Source: Sphingomonas faeni
Lineage (GTDB): Bacteria > Pseudomonadota > Alphaproteobacteria > Sphingomonadales > Sphingomonadaceae
DNA: 64,000 nt
Assembly: GCF_024273235.1 (NCBI RefSeq)
Contig: NZ_JANBVH010000005.1
Span: 62,001 to 126,000, forward strand
Direction of reading: 5' to 3'
Within the stretch, counting starts at the first letter, position 1; every line of letters starts with the position of its first letter. This document shows positions 8,756 to 18,097 of this stretch, in pieces. The notes under the pieces were generated by a model. That model was not told the origin of the DNA. It did no database searches and was given only the letters and a program-made list of their open reading frames with translations. The position numbers and the translations under genes were made by a program.

Positions 8756-9745
8756 ATGGCCCGTGCATGGAGCCTGAAGGCACGTCCGCAAGGCATGCCG
8801 AAGCATACCGATTTCGCCATGATCGATCTCGACACGGCCGCGCTCGGCGCCGGCGAGGTGCGGATCGCCAATCGCTGGCTGTCGGTCGATCCGTATATGC
8901 GCGGGCGGATGAACGACGTGAAGAGCTATGTCCCGCCATTCGCGCTGGGCGAGGCGATGCAGGGCGGTGCGGTCGGCGAAGTGGTCGAGAGCAACGACGA
9001 CGGCATCAAGGTCGGCGACATGGTGCTGCACATGGCGGGCTGGCGCGACGAGGCGGTCGTGCCCGCCGCGCAGGTGCAGAAGCTGCCTGCGCTCGATGTG
9101 CCGGCGCAGGCGTTCCTCGGGCAGCTCGGCATGCCGGGGATGACTGGGTATTTCGGGCTGTTGCAGGTTGCCGAGGCGAAGGCGGGCGACACGGTGTTCG
9201 TGTCGGCGGCGGCGGGTGCGGTCGGATCGACCGTCGTGCAGGTCGCGAAGGCCAAGGGCATGACGGTGATCGGCTCGGCTGGCGGCGCGGAGAAATGCGC
9301 GTGGGTGAAGTCGCTCGGGGCCGATGCGGTGATCGACTACAAGAGCGACGTTCCGGTGGTGAAGGCGCTGGGCCAGGCCGCGCCGAAGGGCATCGACGTG
9401 TATTTCGACAATGTCGGTGGCGAGCATCTCGACGCGGCGCTGGCGCATGCGAACATGCACGCGCGGTTCGCGGTCTGCGGGATGATCGACGTGTATAACA
9501 GCGGGGCGGCGACGCAGTTGAAGTATCTCGCGCGGCTGATCGGTAACCGGATCCAGATCCGCGGGTTCATCGTCAGCGACTACATGAATCGCGCCGAGGA
9601 GTTCTACAAGGACATGGGCGGGATGCGGGCGGCGGGGACGCTGAAGCGGCAGGAAACGGTGCACGAGGGGCTCGAGACGATGCCGGATGCGTTTCTGGGG
9701 CTGTTCTCGGGTGGAAATACCGGGAAGATGCTCGTCAAGGTTTGA
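8756..9745 (+). CDS. NADP-dependent medium-chain reductase, CurA-like (MDR superfamily)
   Basis: 329 residues. The N-terminal GroES-like part contains LSVDPYMRGRMND, characteristic of the leukotriene B4 dehydrogenase/CurA group. A Rossmann part follows with the AAAGAVGSTVVQVAKAKG dinucleotide-binding motif, then CGMIDVYN and RIQIRGFIV. No zinc ligands are present, as expected for this group, which reduces carbon-carbon double bonds of enones with NADPH. The physiological substrate cannot be told from sequence. The ATG at 8756 follows AGGAG at a good distance. The gene stands alone between a terminator and a repeat cluster. Confidence 0.9.
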   Translation: MARAWSLKARPQGMPKHTDFAMIDLDTAALGAGEVRIANRWLSVDPYMRGRMNDVKSYVPPFALGEAMQGGAVGEVVESNDDGIKVGDMVLHMAGWRDEAVVPAAQVQKLPALDVPAQAFLGQLGMPGMTGYFGLLQVAEAKAGDTVFVSAAAGAVGSTVVQVAKAKGMTVIGSAGGAEKCAWVKSLGADAVIDYKSDVPVVKALGQAAPKGIDVYFDNVGGEHLDAALAHANMHARFAVCGMIDVYNSGAATQLKYLARLIGNRIQIRGFIVSDYMNRAEEFYKDMGGMRAAGTLKRQETVHEGLETMPDAFLGLFSGGNTGKMLVKV

Positions 9746-9765
9746 ACGACAGTCGCTTGGCGTTC

Positions 9766-9891
9766 GATCCTCCCTCGCAAGGGGGAGGTGGCGCCGAAGG
9801 CGACGGTGGGGGCGGACTGCGCAACCGAGGTTATTCCTGCCTCACCCTCCGTCTGGCGAGTGCCAGCCACCTCCCCCTGGCGGGGGAGGAT
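9766..9891. repeat. Intergenic palindromic repeat, family A copy 1
   Basis: The left arm (GATCCTCCC...GGGGGAGGTGGCG) and the right arm (CCAGCCACCTCCCCC...GGGGGAGGAT) are inverted copies of one another around a less conserved centre, so the element could form a long stem. Other copies start at 20798, 30910 and 31255. This copy lies just after the reductase gene. Confidence 0.85.
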
Positions 9892-9913
9892 TAGTGAGGG
9901 GTGGTTTTACCCT

Positions 9914-10012
9914 CGTCACCCCGGACTAGTTCCGGGGTCCACGGTGCCGCGAAGCGATGGCTGGCGAGTTTGCGGGACGGTGGATGCCGGAACGAGCCCG
10001 GCATGACGGGGT
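9914..10012. repeat. Intergenic palindromic repeat, family E copy 1
   Basis: It starts CGTCACCCCGGACTAGTTCC and ends with ATGCCGGAACGAGCCCGGCA followed by TGACGGGG. The outer arms are complementary. A second copy is at 18306, inside a GNAT gene. Confidence 0.8.
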
Positions 10013-10027
10013 GGGTAGTCGTCCGCC

Positions 10028-10996
10028 CTAAAGCCACTTCGCCTGCTTGAATTTCACGTACAGCGCCGAGCACACCACCGCGATCACCCCCAGTACGACG
10101 AAATACCCGTATTCCGTCTTCAGCTCGGGCATGTGCTCGAAGTTCATGCCGTAGATCCCGGCGATCGCGGTCGGCACGGCGAGGATCGCGGCCCAGGCCG
10201 CGAGCTGGCGGGTGATCGCGCCGGTGCGTTGCTGTTCGAGCAGGTTGCTGAATTCGAACACCGACGTCAGCACTTCGCGCAGGCCCTCGACCATCGTCTG
10301 CACGCGGCGGACGTGGTCGAGCACGTCGCTGAAATACGGTTTCGCCTCCACGTCGATGCACGGCAAGTCCAGCCGGACGATCTTGCCCGCGACCTCGCCC
10401 ATTGGTCCGAGGATGCGCTGGAAGCGGATCATTTCTCGACGCAAGCCGAATATCCGGACGATCTCGTCGCGGCCGAGAAACGCGTCGATCGTGCGTTGTT
10501 CCATCGCCAGCACCTCGTCCTCGATGCTTTCCATGATCGGCAGGTAGCCGTCGACGACATAGTCGAGGATCGCGTGGAGGACATAGTCGACGCCGTTGAT
10601 CAGCAAGGTCGGCGCGGCTTCGAGCTGTTCGCGTAGAGCTTTATGAGACCGCGCCGAGCCGTGGCGGACGCTGATGATGTGGCTGTGACCGACGAAGATC
10701 GCGGTCTCGCCATACGCGATCTTGTCCTGCTCCAGCTGGGCGGTGCGCGCGACCACGAACAGCTGGTCGCCATACACGTCGACCTTGGGCAGCTGGTCCG
10801 CCTTGATCGCGTCCTCCACTGCCAGCGGATGGAGGTTGTACTGCTCCTTGAGCGTCCGCATTTCCTCGGCCGACGGGTCGCAGATGCCGATCCAGACGAA
10901 CTCCGAACGATCCGCGGGGCAATCGACCTTTTCGTCGATCGAGACCGCGCGGACGCGCTTGCCATGGCGATAGAGATACGCGGCGACGACCGTCAT
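10028..10996 (-). CDS. corA: CorA-type magnesium/cobalt transporter
   Basis: 322 residues. A large cytoplasmic N-terminal domain is followed by two C-terminal membrane helices. The first helix ends in the signature YGMNFEHMPE (GMN at 283-285), which forms the selectivity loop of the CorA channel family. The second helix lies at about 297-315, and the protein ends in a basic tail (KFKQAKWL). Family members are homopentameric channels for Mg2+ and other divalent cations. It is monocistronic: palindromic repeats lie downstream, and the metQ gene on the same strand ends 38 bases upstream of its start. Confidence 0.93.
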   Translation of the reverse strand: MTVVAAYLYRHGKRVRAVSIDEKVDCPADRSEFVWIGICDPSAEEMRTLKEQYNLHPLAVEDAIKADQLPKVDVYGDQLFVVARTAQLEQDKIAYGETAIFVGHSHIISVRHGSARSHKALREQLEAAPTLLINGVDYVLHAILDYVVDGYLPIMESIEDEVLAMEQRTIDAFLGRDEIVRIFGLRREMIRFQRILGPMGEVAGKIVRLDLPCIDVEAKPYFSDVLDHVRRVQTMVEGLREVLTSVFEFSNLLEQQRTGAITRQLAAWAAILAVPTAIAGIYGMNFEHMPELKTEYGYFVVLGVIAVVCSALYVKFKQAKWL

Positions 10997-11034
10997 GGAG
11001 CCTCAAGGATTACGCTAACGAGGCCGCGCCGGTA

Positions 11035-11829
11035 TCAGAACGCCGGCAGCACCGCACCCCGATAATGCTGCTCGATGAAGGTCTTGGTGGCGGGACTGCG
11101 AAGCGCGGCGATCAGTTTCACCACCCGCGGGTCCTTTTCGTTGCCGGGGAGGCCGACAACGAAATTTACGTAGGGGCTGTTCTTGTCCTCGATCGCGAGC
11201 GCGTCGCGGACCGGGTTGAGCTTCGCGTCGAGCGCGTAGTTGGTGTTGATCAGCGCGAGATCGACCTCGCCGAGCGTCCGGGGCAGGGTGGCGCCTTCCA
11301 GTTCCTTGAAGTTCAGGTTCTTCGGGTTGGTGGCGATGTCGTTGAGGCTCGACAGCGGGTTGGTCGGGTTTCGGAGCGTGATCAGCCCGGCCTTCTGGAG
11401 CAGCAGCAGCGCGCGGCCGCCGTTGCTGGGCTCGTTCGGGATCGCGACGGTGGCGCCGTTGGGGATCTGCGCGATCGACTTCCACTTGCGCGAATAGGCG
11501 CCGAGCGGTTCGACATGGACGCCGGCATAGGTCACGAGATGCGTGCCGCGCGAGGCGTTGAACTGGTCGAGATACGGCTTGGTCTCGAAATAGCTGACGT
11601 CGATCTGCTTCTGCTCGACCTGGAGATTGGGTTGGACATAGTCGTTGAAGACGCGGATCTGGAGGTCGACGCCTTGCTTTGCGAGCGTCGGCTTGATCGA
11701 TTCCAGGATCTCGGCGTGCGGCACCGCGGTCGCGGCGATCGTCAGCGTCTTGCCGTCGTTAGTCTGCTTGCTACCGCAGGCGGCGAGGGCGAGCAGCGAG
11801 AACGAGGCGAGCACAGTGCGGCGGTTCAT
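11035..11829 (-). CDS. metQ: MetQ-type substrate-binding lipoprotein of a methionine ABC importer
   Basis: 264 residues. The signal peptide ends in a lipobox (LLALAAC), predicting a lipidated Cys and anchoring to the membrane. The mature part has NLPA-family features such as YFETKPYLDQFN, VAIPNEPSNGGRALLLL and LINTNYALDA. It is the last gene of a tightly packed operon (ATP-grasp, SfnG-like, metN, metI, metQ) and begins nine bases after metI. The family binds methionine or related sulfur compounds. The neighbours leave open whether methionine or an organosulfur compound is the real ligand. Confidence 0.9.
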   Translation of the reverse strand: MNRRTVLASFSLLALAACGSKQTNDGKTLTIAATAVPHAEILESIKPTLAKQGVDLQIRVFNDYVQPNLQVEQKQIDVSYFETKPYLDQFNASRGTHLVTYAGVHVEPLGAYSRKWKSIAQIPNGATVAIPNEPSNGGRALLLLQKAGLITLRNPTNPLSSLNDIATNPKNLNFKELEGATLPRTLGEVDLALINTNYALDAKLNPVRDALAIEDKNSPYVNFVVGLPGNEKDPRVVKLIAALRSPATKTFIEQHYRGAVLPAF

Positions 11830-11837
11830 GGCGGTTC

Positions 11838-12500
11838 CTAGCGGCGGGTGAAGTGGCGGGCGAGCGCGTCGCCGGCATATTGGATGATCTGGACGAGCAC
11901 GACCAGCAGCACGACGGTGACGACCATGACGTCGGTCTGGAAGCGCTGATACCCGAACCGGATCGCGAGATCGCCGAGCCCGCCCGCGCCGACCACGCCG
12001 GCCATTGCGGTGAACGAGACGAGCGCGACCGCGGTGACGGTGGCACCGGCGATCAGGCCGGGAAGGGCTTCGGGGATCAGCGCGCCGGTGACGATCTGGC
12101 GCGTGGTGGCGCCCATCGCCTGCACCGCCTCGATGGTGGTGCGGTCGATTTCCTTGAGCGACCCCTCGACAAGGCGCGCGTAGAACGGCGCCGCGCCGAC
12201 GACGAGCGGCGGGATCGCGCCGGCAACGCCTAGCGATGTGCCGACGAGCATGACGGTGAGCGGGATCATCACGATCAGCAGGATGATGAACGGTACGGAG
12301 CGGAGAATGTTGACAATGACGCCGAGCACGACGTTGGCGACTCGGTTCTGCGACAGGCGGCCTTGCCCGGTGAGGTAGAGCAGGACGCCGAGGGGCAAGC
12401 CGAACGCGATCGTCAGCACGAGCGATCCACTGAGCATAATCAGCGTGTCGAGGCACGCCTGGCCGATGTCCGACCAGTCGATGTTGGCGAAGAAGCTCAT
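11838..12500 (-). CDS. metI: MetI-type ABC importer permease
   Basis: 220 residues with about five membrane helices. The cytoplasmic coupling segment [24 protein letters not shown] contains the EAA motif that docks onto the ATPase. It matches the short MetI permeases in length. Its start overlaps the metN stop by four bases (ATGA), which implies translational coupling, and metQ follows within nine bases. Confidence 0.92.
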   Translation of the reverse strand: MSFFANIDWSDIGQACLDTLIMLSGSLVLTIAFGLPLGVLLYLTGQGRLSQNRVANVVLGVIVNILRSVPFIILLIVMIPLTVMLVGTSLGVAGAIPPLVVGAAPFYARLVEGSLKEIDRTTIEAVQAMGATTRQIVTGALIPEALPGLIAGATVTAVALVSFTAMAGVVGAGGLGDLAIRFGYQRFQTDVMVVTVVLLVVLVQIIQYAGDALARHFTRR

Positions 12501-13231
12501 GCCGCCAGCGTTGCCAGCATGCGCTTGGTCGCCGGGTGCTTGGCGTCGGCGAAAATCTCCGTGACGGCGCCCGTCTCGACGATGCGGCCGCGTTCGAGGA
12601 CGGCTACGCGGTCGCAGGCGTAGCGGACGACGTCCATTTCGTGGGTGATCAGCACGATCGTCAGGCCGAGGTCTCGGTTGAGTTCGCGGAGGAGGGTCAG
12701 GACCGATCGGGTCGTTTCTGGATCCAGCGCGCTGGTCGCTTCGTCACACAGGAGGATGTCGGGATCGGTAGCGAGCGCGCGGGCGATGCCGACGCGTTGC
12801 TTCTGGCCGCCGGAGAGTTGGGCGGGGTATTTGGTGGCGTGATCGGCGAGGTCTACGCGGTCGAGCAATGCTGCGACTTTCGTCTCGCGCTCGGCCTTTG
12901 CGACACCAGCGAGCACGAGCGGGAACGCGACGTTCGCCGCGACCGTGCGGGAGGATAGCAATCCGAAGTTCTGGAAGATCATGCCGATCCGGCGACGCAG
13001 CGCGCGCAGGTTCGCCGCCGACAACGCGGCTACGTCGACGCCATCGACCTCTACCCGGCCCGAAGTCGGGCGTTCGAGCGCGTTGATCAGGCGGATCAGC
13101 GTCGACTTGCCCGCGCCGGACTGGCCGATGACGCCGAACACACCGCGTGCCGGAATCTCCAGCGAGATCCCGTCCAGGGCAGCCGCTTCGCTTGCCGGGT
13201 AGGTTTTAACGATGTCGGTGAGGCGGATCAT
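12497..13231 (-). CDS. metN: MetN-type ABC importer ATPase, short form lacking the NIL domain
   Basis: About 244 residues. Walker A is GQSGAGKST, the ABC signature is LSGGQKQRV, Walker B is ILLCDEAT, and the switch His is in LITHEMD. Typical MetN proteins have about 340 residues because of a C-terminal NIL/ACT-like domain that senses methionine and shuts the transporter down. Here the protein ends right after the nucleotide-binding domain, so this feedback may be missing. Its start overlaps the end of the SfnG-like gene by four bases, and its end overlaps metI by four. Confidence 0.9.
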   Translation of the reverse strand: MIRLTDIVKTYPASEAAALDGISLEIPARGVFGVIGQSGAGKSTLIRLINALERPTSGRVEVDGVDVAALSAANLRALRRRIGMIFQNFGLLSSRTVAANVAFPLVLAGVAKAERETKVAALLDRVDLADHATKYPAQLSGGQKQRVGIARALATDPDILLCDEATSALDPETTRSVLTLLRELNRDLGLTIVLITHEMDVVRYACDRVAVLERGRIVETGAVTEIFADAKHPATKRMLATLAA

Positions 13232-14244
13232 GTGGTGCCCATGACCTGCACTGCGAACCGCTCCATTTCCTCGGCCTGCGGGCTCATCTGGAGCAGCAGC
13301 AGGTCGAGACCGGCCGCCTCGTACTCGGCGACGCGCTCCTTCAACTGTTCGGGCGTGCCGACCAGATTGGGGCGCAGGCCGCGGTTGGAGACGGAATATT
13401 CCTGGATCTTCATCTCGCGTTCGAGCTGCGTGCCCGACAGCCACTGGTCGAAATTGGCATAGCCCGCGGGGAGTTCGGTGACGCTGGTGATGCGCTCGAG
13501 CTCGCGTTTCGCCTCGGCCTCGCTGTCGCGGACGATCGCGTAGGCGGCCATGCCGTACTGCATCGGTGCGCCGCCGGCCGCTTCACGGCGCGCGGCCATG
13601 TCGGCGATCTTCGGGGCGATCGCCTCCGCCGGGTCGCCGTGCATGACATAGGCGTCGCACTGCGCGGCGATCATCGCCTTGGCCTTCTCGCTCTCGCCGC
13701 CGGCATAGACGGTCGGGCGCTTGGCGGGCTTGGGCGAGCAGATCGCTTGCTGCGTGGTGTAGAACTGGCCCGCGAAGTCGAACCGTTCCTGCGTCCACAA
13801 CCCGTCGACAACGGTCAGCCACTCCGCCGTGCGCGCGTAGCGGTCGTCGTGCTGGTCGAACTGGAGGCCGTATTGCTTCGCCTCGTCCGCCCACCAGGAC
13901 GACACGACGTTGAGCGCGAGGCGGCCGCCCGAAATCCGATCGATATTCGCCGCCGCCTTGGCGAACAGCGCGGGGTGGTGGAAGTTCGGGCGGACCGCGA
14001 CCATCAGTTCGATACTGTCGGTCACCGCCGCGAGTGCCGCCGCGGTCGACCACGCATCGAGCGCGGGCTGTTCAATGCCCTTGATATCGTTGAGGTTCAG
14101 CTCGGCGATCAGCGTCAGGTCATAGCCCCAGCGCTCGGCATTCTGCGTCAGCGCCTTGGTATAGGCCCAACTCGCCTCCATCCCCTCGTCGGGAATGTTG
14201 CGAAGCCAGCCGCCGAAGACGGGAGTCCAGTAACCGTAGCGCAT
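13228..14244 (-). CDS. sfnG: SfnG-like FMNH2-dependent dimethylsulfone monooxygenase (luciferase-like fold)
   Basis: 338 residues of the bacterial luciferase-like monooxygenase family. Segments such as FGYWTP-type start ([16 protein letters not shown]), [29 protein letters not shown] and [13 protein letters not shown] match the SfnG/SsuD branch. SfnG converts dimethyl sulfone to methanesulfinate with reduced flavin from a partner reductase, feeding sulfur assimilation. No flavin reductase gene is adjacent. Being inside an operon with a MetNIQ importer suggests a joint role in organosulfur use. Substrate specificity within the branch is not certain. Confidence 0.85.
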   Translation of the reverse strand: MRYGYWTPVFGGWLRNIPDEGMEASWAYTKALTQNAERWGYDLTLIAELNLNDIKGIEQPALDAWSTAAALAAVTDSIELMVAVRPNFHHPALFAKAAANIDRISGGRLALNVVSSWWADEAKQYGLQFDQHDDRYARTAEWLTVVDGLWTQERFDFAGQFYTTQQAICSPKPAKRPTVYAGGESEKAKAMIAAQCDAYVMHGDPAEAIAPKIADMAARREAAGGAPMQYGMAAYAIVRDSEAEAKRELERITSVTELPAGYANFDQWLSGTQLEREMKIQEYSVSNRGLRPNLVGTPEQLKERVAEYEAAGLDLLLLQMSPQAEEMERFAVQVMGTT

Positions 14245-15149
14245 CAGCGGGCCTTCTCGATGTGTTCGATCAGGTAATCGACGAGGCGGTCGTGCGGATC
14301 CCAGCCGAGCATTTCGAGGGGCTTGGCGACGAAGTTCGACAGTGCGTTGATGTCGTAGAAGCGCGCGACACCGTCACGGTCGTCGATCATCACCTCGACC
14401 CCGCCGACGTCGAGATCGACCGCGCGGGCGATCGCTTCGGCCGCGTCTCTCAAGGTCTGCGAGGGCTCGACCGCGGCCATCTTGATGCCAGAGCCGGGGA
14501 CGACGCACGCGTCCGCCGGGCAGAGATCGAACGCGCCGCCGCCTGCGACCTCGATCGCGTAGAGGAATTTGCGGTCGAGCGTTTCGATCCGGGTGATCGC
14601 GCCGTCGCGGACGGGGACGTATTCCTGGACCAGCAACACGCCGTCGACGCTGCTTGGCAGTCCGGCATCGGCGACGGCGGTGCGCAGTTCGTCGAGGCTG
14701 TCGAAGCGGATGATGCCTGCGCCCGATCCGCCGATGTTGGCCTTCACGACCAACGGGAAGCGGAGCGTCTGCGCGGCGGGGACGACATCGGCGGCGCGGT
14801 GGACGACGCGCGTTTCGGGGATCGCGAGGCCGAGCGAGGCGATCAGCGACAATTGGCGCGCCTTGGAGGCGTCGATCGCGAGGACGTCGGTGCCGTTGAT
14901 TACGCGCGCGCCTGCGCGGCGCCAGTGATCGAGCATCGCCATCGTGTCGAAGATCGGATGCTCGTCGCTTCGCAGGAAGCTCGACATCGCGATCCGGTTG
15001 AAGACGACGGGGGCGGGGGGGCTCTGGTCAGCGGGGTTCCAGAACCCGTCCGGCGTCGCGCGCGTGACCGCAACGCTGCGGCGGTCGAGCGCGGCGAACA
15101 GCGGTTCGAACCAGAGCGGGTGCTCGTAGAGAATGGCGAGATCGGTCAT
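14244..15149 (-). CDS. RimK-like ATP-grasp enzyme
   Basis: 301 residues. An N-terminal region of about 100 residues precedes an ATP-grasp fold: PLVVKANIGGSGAGIIRF is the flexible glycine-rich phosphate loop with its Lys, LLVQEYVP precedes the adenine contact, and DVGGVEVMID plus YDINALSNF carry the metal-binding Glu, Asp and Asn. Such enzymes join a carboxylate to an amine or thiol using ATP. It is the first gene of the operon with sfnG-like and metNIQ, and its stop overlaps the next start by one base (TGATG). Its role there is unknown. The start MTDLAILYEH is preceded by GGTGGG. Confidence 0.8.
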   Translation of the reverse strand: MTDLAILYEHPLWFEPLFAALDRRSVAVTRATPDGFWNPADQSPPAPVVFNRIAMSSFLRSDEHPIFDTMAMLDHWRRAGARVINGTDVLAIDASKARQLSLIASLGLAIPETRVVHRAADVVPAAQTLRFPLVVKANIGGSGAGIIRFDSLDELRTAVADAGLPSSVDGVLLVQEYVPVRDGAITRIETLDRKFLYAIEVAGGGAFDLCPADACVVPGSGIKMAAVEPSQTLRDAAEAIARAVDLDVGGVEVMIDDRDGVARFYDINALSNFVAKPLEMLGWDPHDRLVDYLIEHIEKAR

Positions 15150-15263
15150 CGCCCACCGGATACGCATTGCGCGCGGGCGTGCAAACCCAAGCAAAACTTT
15201 GCCGGGCGCAATATCGTGTCGCGGGGTCGCTGACAGCGAGGCGGCGGCGGGGTAGCGTGGGGG

Positions 15264-15884
15264 ATGATCTCCAGATTCGTCACGCTCGCCCTTGCCGTTT
15301 TCGGCGCCGTTTCCGTTTCCGCGCAGGAGGCTCCGCCTGCGCCGCCGCCTGTTGCTCCGGCGACCGTCTCGATCGTGATGACGACCAGCGAGGGGCCGAT
15401 CACGCTGGCGCTGGAGAAGGATCGCGCGCCGCTGACGACCGCGAATTTCCTGCGCTATGTCGACCAGAAGCGGCTCGACGGGGTGACCTTCTACCGCGCG
15501 ATGAAGCTGGGTGCGGATGCGGGGTTGATCCAGGGTGGGCCTCACGGCGAGGTGAAACGCCTGCTGCCGCCGGTGAAGCATGAGCCGACCAGCCAGACGG
15601 GGTTGTCGCATGTCGATGGCACGATCTCGCTCGCGCGGTTTGCGCCGGGGAGTGCGACGGCGGATTTCTTCATTACCGTTGGCCCGGTGCTGTCGTTGGA
15701 CGCGAACCCGACGGGGACTGGTGACACGGCTGGGTTTGCGGCGTTTGGGCATGTTGTCGAGGGGATGGACGTGGTGAAACGCATCCTCGCCGCGCCGACT
15801 TCGCCGACTGCCGGGGTGGGGGTGATGAAGGGGCAGATGATTGCTGCGCCGGTTAAGATTTTGACGGTGCGGCGGGTGAAGTAG
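15264..15884 (+). CDS. Exported cyclophilin-type peptidyl-prolyl isomerase
   Basis: 206 residues. A signal peptide of about 20 residues is followed by a proline-rich linker and a cyclophilin domain with VTFYRAMK, LSHVDGTISLAR, TADFFITVG and FGHVVEGMDVVKRI. It probably acts in the periplasm to speed prolyl bond isomerisation in folding proteins. The usual Arg and Phe active-site positions appear present, but the FIQGGD-type motif is altered to LIQGGPHG. It is divergent from the ATP-grasp operon, with 114 bases between the two starts. Confidence 0.9.
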   Translation: MISRFVTLALAVFGAVSVSAQEAPPAPPPVAPATVSIVMTTSEGPITLALEKDRAPLTTANFLRYVDQKRLDGVTFYRAMKLGADAGLIQGGPHGEVKRLLPPVKHEPTSQTGLSHVDGTISLARFAPGSATADFFITVGPVLSLDANPTGTGDTAGFAAFGHVVEGMDVVKRILAAPTSPTAGVGVMKGQMIAAPVKILTVRRVK

Positions 15885-15914
15885 GGAACGACCTTACTTC
15901 GCCCTGGAATCCAA

Positions 15915-16018
15915 CCACCCCGGCGAAGGCCGGGGCCCAGTTGGGGGACGTCGCCAACTAAGCGCTGCGTTTCGTTACTGCGACCTTTCCAACTGGGCCC
16001 CGGCCTTCGCCGGGGTGG
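15915..16018. repeat. Intergenic palindromic repeat, family D copy 1
   Basis: The arms CACCCCGGCGAAGGCCGGGG and CCCCGGCCTTCGCCGGGGTG are perfect inverted copies, and each also contains a small palindrome. Inner blocks CCCAGTTGGG and CCAACTGGGC continue the symmetry. A second copy lies at 23799. It sits between convergent genes. Confidence 0.85.
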
Positions 16019-16052
16019 CGGCTGGTAGGGGGGCCTATCGTGAACCAAACTT

Positions 16053-16106
16053 GTTTCCCCGCGAAGGCGGGGACCCAGACTGGGCTCCCGCCTTCGCGGG
16101 AGAACA
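16053..16106. repeat. Intergenic palindromic repeat, family C copy 1
   Basis: Left arm CCCCGCGAAGGCGGGGACCC and right arm GGGCTCCCGCCTTCGCGGG form a stem around CAGACT. Copies are also at 23961, 34976 and 37705. Confidence 0.85.
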
Positions 16107-16132
16107 AGGAGGGGAGTGGTGCTCTCCGCCCG

Positions 16133-17017
16133 TCAGGCCGGCGCCATCACCCGGATGATCCCCGCCGCGACCTTCGCCGTCACCGGGGTCTTCGCCAGCA
16201 CCTCCCCATCGATCGAGATCGGCAGTGGCGGGATCGTGTTGATCTTCAAGCTCTTGCCCCTGAAATCCCGCACCTTCTCATGCCGCGAGTCGAGCCGGAA
16301 CACGCTCGAGACCCAGTTCTGCACCAGCCGCCGCTTCACATGCCCCATAACCGCCTGCACCACGATCTCGCCCGAATCGACCGCCGCGGCATCCACCAGT
16401 TCGGTGCCGCCATGATACGGCCCGTTCGAGATCCGCACCTCGACGACGCGGATCTTCACCGCGGTCGGGCCCTCGCCGACGATCAGCGTGAACGGCCGGA
16501 AGCGCAGATATTGATACGTTGCCCAGGCCAGATAGCCGACCTTGCCAAAGACCTTCTTCAACCCGTGCGGCACGGTCTCCGCGATCTTCGGGCTGATCCC
16601 CATCGCGGCGCAGTTCGCGAAATAATCGCCGTCGATCATGCCGAGATCGATCCGGCGCGGCTTGCCGGTGCGGATGACTTCGACCGCGCCCTCGATGTTC
16701 AGGGGGATGCCGAGCGTGCGTGCGAAGCTGTTGGCGGTGCCGAGCGGGAGCACGCCGAGGATCACGTCGTGGCCGACCATCAGGTCGACCAGCCCGCTGA
16801 CCGTGCCGTCGCCGCCGCCGAGAATCAGCAGGTCCGGCTTCTTCGCCAGCGCCCGCAACACCGTCGCTTCGAGGTCCTTCGGATCCTCAACCGCATGAGC
16901 GTCGACCTCGTAGGGCAGTCCCGACATTGCCGAGCAGGCACGCTTGAACAGCTTCTGGCCCTTGCGCGACTTCGCGTTGACGACGAGCGCGGCGGACGTG
17001 ATCGTATCGTTCGACAT
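16133..17017 (-). CDS. Diacylglycerol kinase family lipid kinase (YegS/DagK type)
   Basis: 294 residues. The catalytic domain starts with ALVVNAKSRKGQ and carries the LLILGGGDGTVSGLVDLM nucleotide-binding motif, followed by LGVLPLGTANSFARTLGIP. These are the defining motifs of the DAGK_cat/YegS family, which phosphorylates diacylglycerol, sphingosine-like or related lipids at the membrane. In sphingolipid-making bacteria the lipid could be a sphingoid base, but that is inference. It is transcribed away from hemB with 90 bases between the starts. Confidence 0.9.
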   Translation of the reverse strand: MSNDTITSAALVVNAKSRKGQKLFKRACSAMSGLPYEVDAHAVEDPKDLEATVLRALAKKPDLLILGGGDGTVSGLVDLMVGHDVILGVLPLGTANSFARTLGIPLNIEGAVEVIRTGKPRRIDLGMIDGDYFANCAAMGISPKIAETVPHGLKKVFGKVGYLAWATYQYLRFRPFTLIVGEGPTAVKIRVVEVRISNGPYHGGTELVDAAAVDSGEIVVQAVMGHVKRRLVQNWVSSVFRLDSRHEKVRDFRGKSLKINTIPPLPISIDGEVLAKTPVTAKVAAGIIRVMAPA

Positions 17018-17107
17018 AAGGCCCCCAACGCACGGCATGCGGTTTCGCACCCGTAACGCTCTTGGGTAAAGCTTGATCCGCCCGCGTCCATCCCGCAAAG
17101 CCCGGGC

Positions 17108-18097
17108 ATGACCGCAAGCTATCCCGCGCTTCGCCTCCGTCGCACCCGCGCCTCCGCCTGGAGCCGCCGCCTCCATGCCGAGACCGTGCTGACTCCCGCC
17201 GACCTGATCTGGCCGCTGTTCGTCACCGAAGGAGCCGGCGTCGAGCAACCGATCGCCAGCCTGCCCGGCGTCTCGCGCTGGTCGGTCGACGGGATCGTCG
17301 CGCGCGGCCGCGAGGCGCGCGATCTCGGCATCCCGTGCATCGCGCTGTTCCCGTACACGCAGGTCGAGCGGCGCACCGAGGATGGCCGCGAGGCGCTGAA
17401 CCCCGACAATCTGATGTGCCAGGCGATCCGTGCATTGAAGGACGCAGTCCCCGAGGTGGGCGTGCTGACCGACGTTGCGCTCGATCCGTACACGAGCCAC
17501 GGCCATGACGGTCTGGTCGACGCGGCCGGCTATGTCGTCAACGATACCACCGCCGAGATGCTGGTCGCGCAGGCGCTCAACCAGGCGAATGCGGGCGCGG
17601 ACATCATCGCGCCGTCGGACATGATGGACGGCCGGATCGGCATGATCCGCGATGCGCTGGAGGCGGACTCGCACCACAACGTCCAGATCATGTCCTACGC
17701 CGCCAAATATGCGAGCGCGTTCTACGGTCCGTTCCGCGATGCGGTCGGCTCGCGCGGGCTGTTGAAGGGCGACAAGAAGACGTACCAGATGGACAATGCC
17801 AACGCCGAGGAGGCCCTGCGCGAGGTCGCGATGGACCTGGCCGAGGGCGCCGACACGGTGATGGTCAAGCCCGGCCTGCCGTATCTCGACATCATCGTCC
17901 GCGTCCGCCAGGCGTTCGAGGTGCCGGTGTTCGCCTACCAGGTGTCGGGCGAGTATGCGATGATCGAGCACGCCGTCGCCGCCGGTGCTGCCGAGCGCGA
18001 CGTCATGGTGCTGGAGACGCTGATGTCGTTCAAGCGCGCGGGTTGCTCGGGCGTGCTGACCTACCACGCGGCGCACGCGGCCAAATTGCTCGGGTGA
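17108..18097 (+). CDS. hemB: Delta-aminolevulinic acid dehydratase (porphobilinogen synthase)
   Basis: 329 residues, standard length. It joins two 5-aminolevulinate molecules into porphobilinogen in heme synthesis. Schiff-base lysines are Lys200 (SYAAKYASAFYGP) and Lys254 (VMVKPGLPYLD). The metal site reads TDVALDPYTSHGHDG, with Asp in place of the zinc-binding cysteines, so it belongs to the Mg2+-type enzymes common in proteobacteria. The stop overlaps the ATG of a broken GNAT gene (TGATG), so the two were once cotranscribed. Confidence 0.96.
   Translation: MTASYPALRLRRTRASAWSRRLHAETVLTPADLIWPLFVTEGAGVEQPIASLPGVSRWSVDGIVARGREARDLGIPCIALFPYTQVERRTEDGREALNPDNLMCQAIRALKDAVPEVGVLTDVALDPYTSHGHDGLVDAAGYVVNDTTAEMLVAQALNQANAGADIIAPSDMMDGRIGMIRDALEADSHHNVQIMSYAAKYASAFYGPFRDAVGSRGLLKGDKKTYQMDNANAEEALREVAMDLAEGADTVMVKPGLPYLDIIVRVRQAFEVPVFAYQVSGEYAMIEHAVAAGAAERDVMVLETLMSFKRAGCSGVLTYHAAHAAKLLG

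Noticed and set aside
15150..15263. Possible SAM riboswitch upstream of the ATP-grasp/met operon
   Set aside because: The operon would suit one, but I could not find the conserved core of SAM-I, SAM-II or SAM-V classes in this short region.
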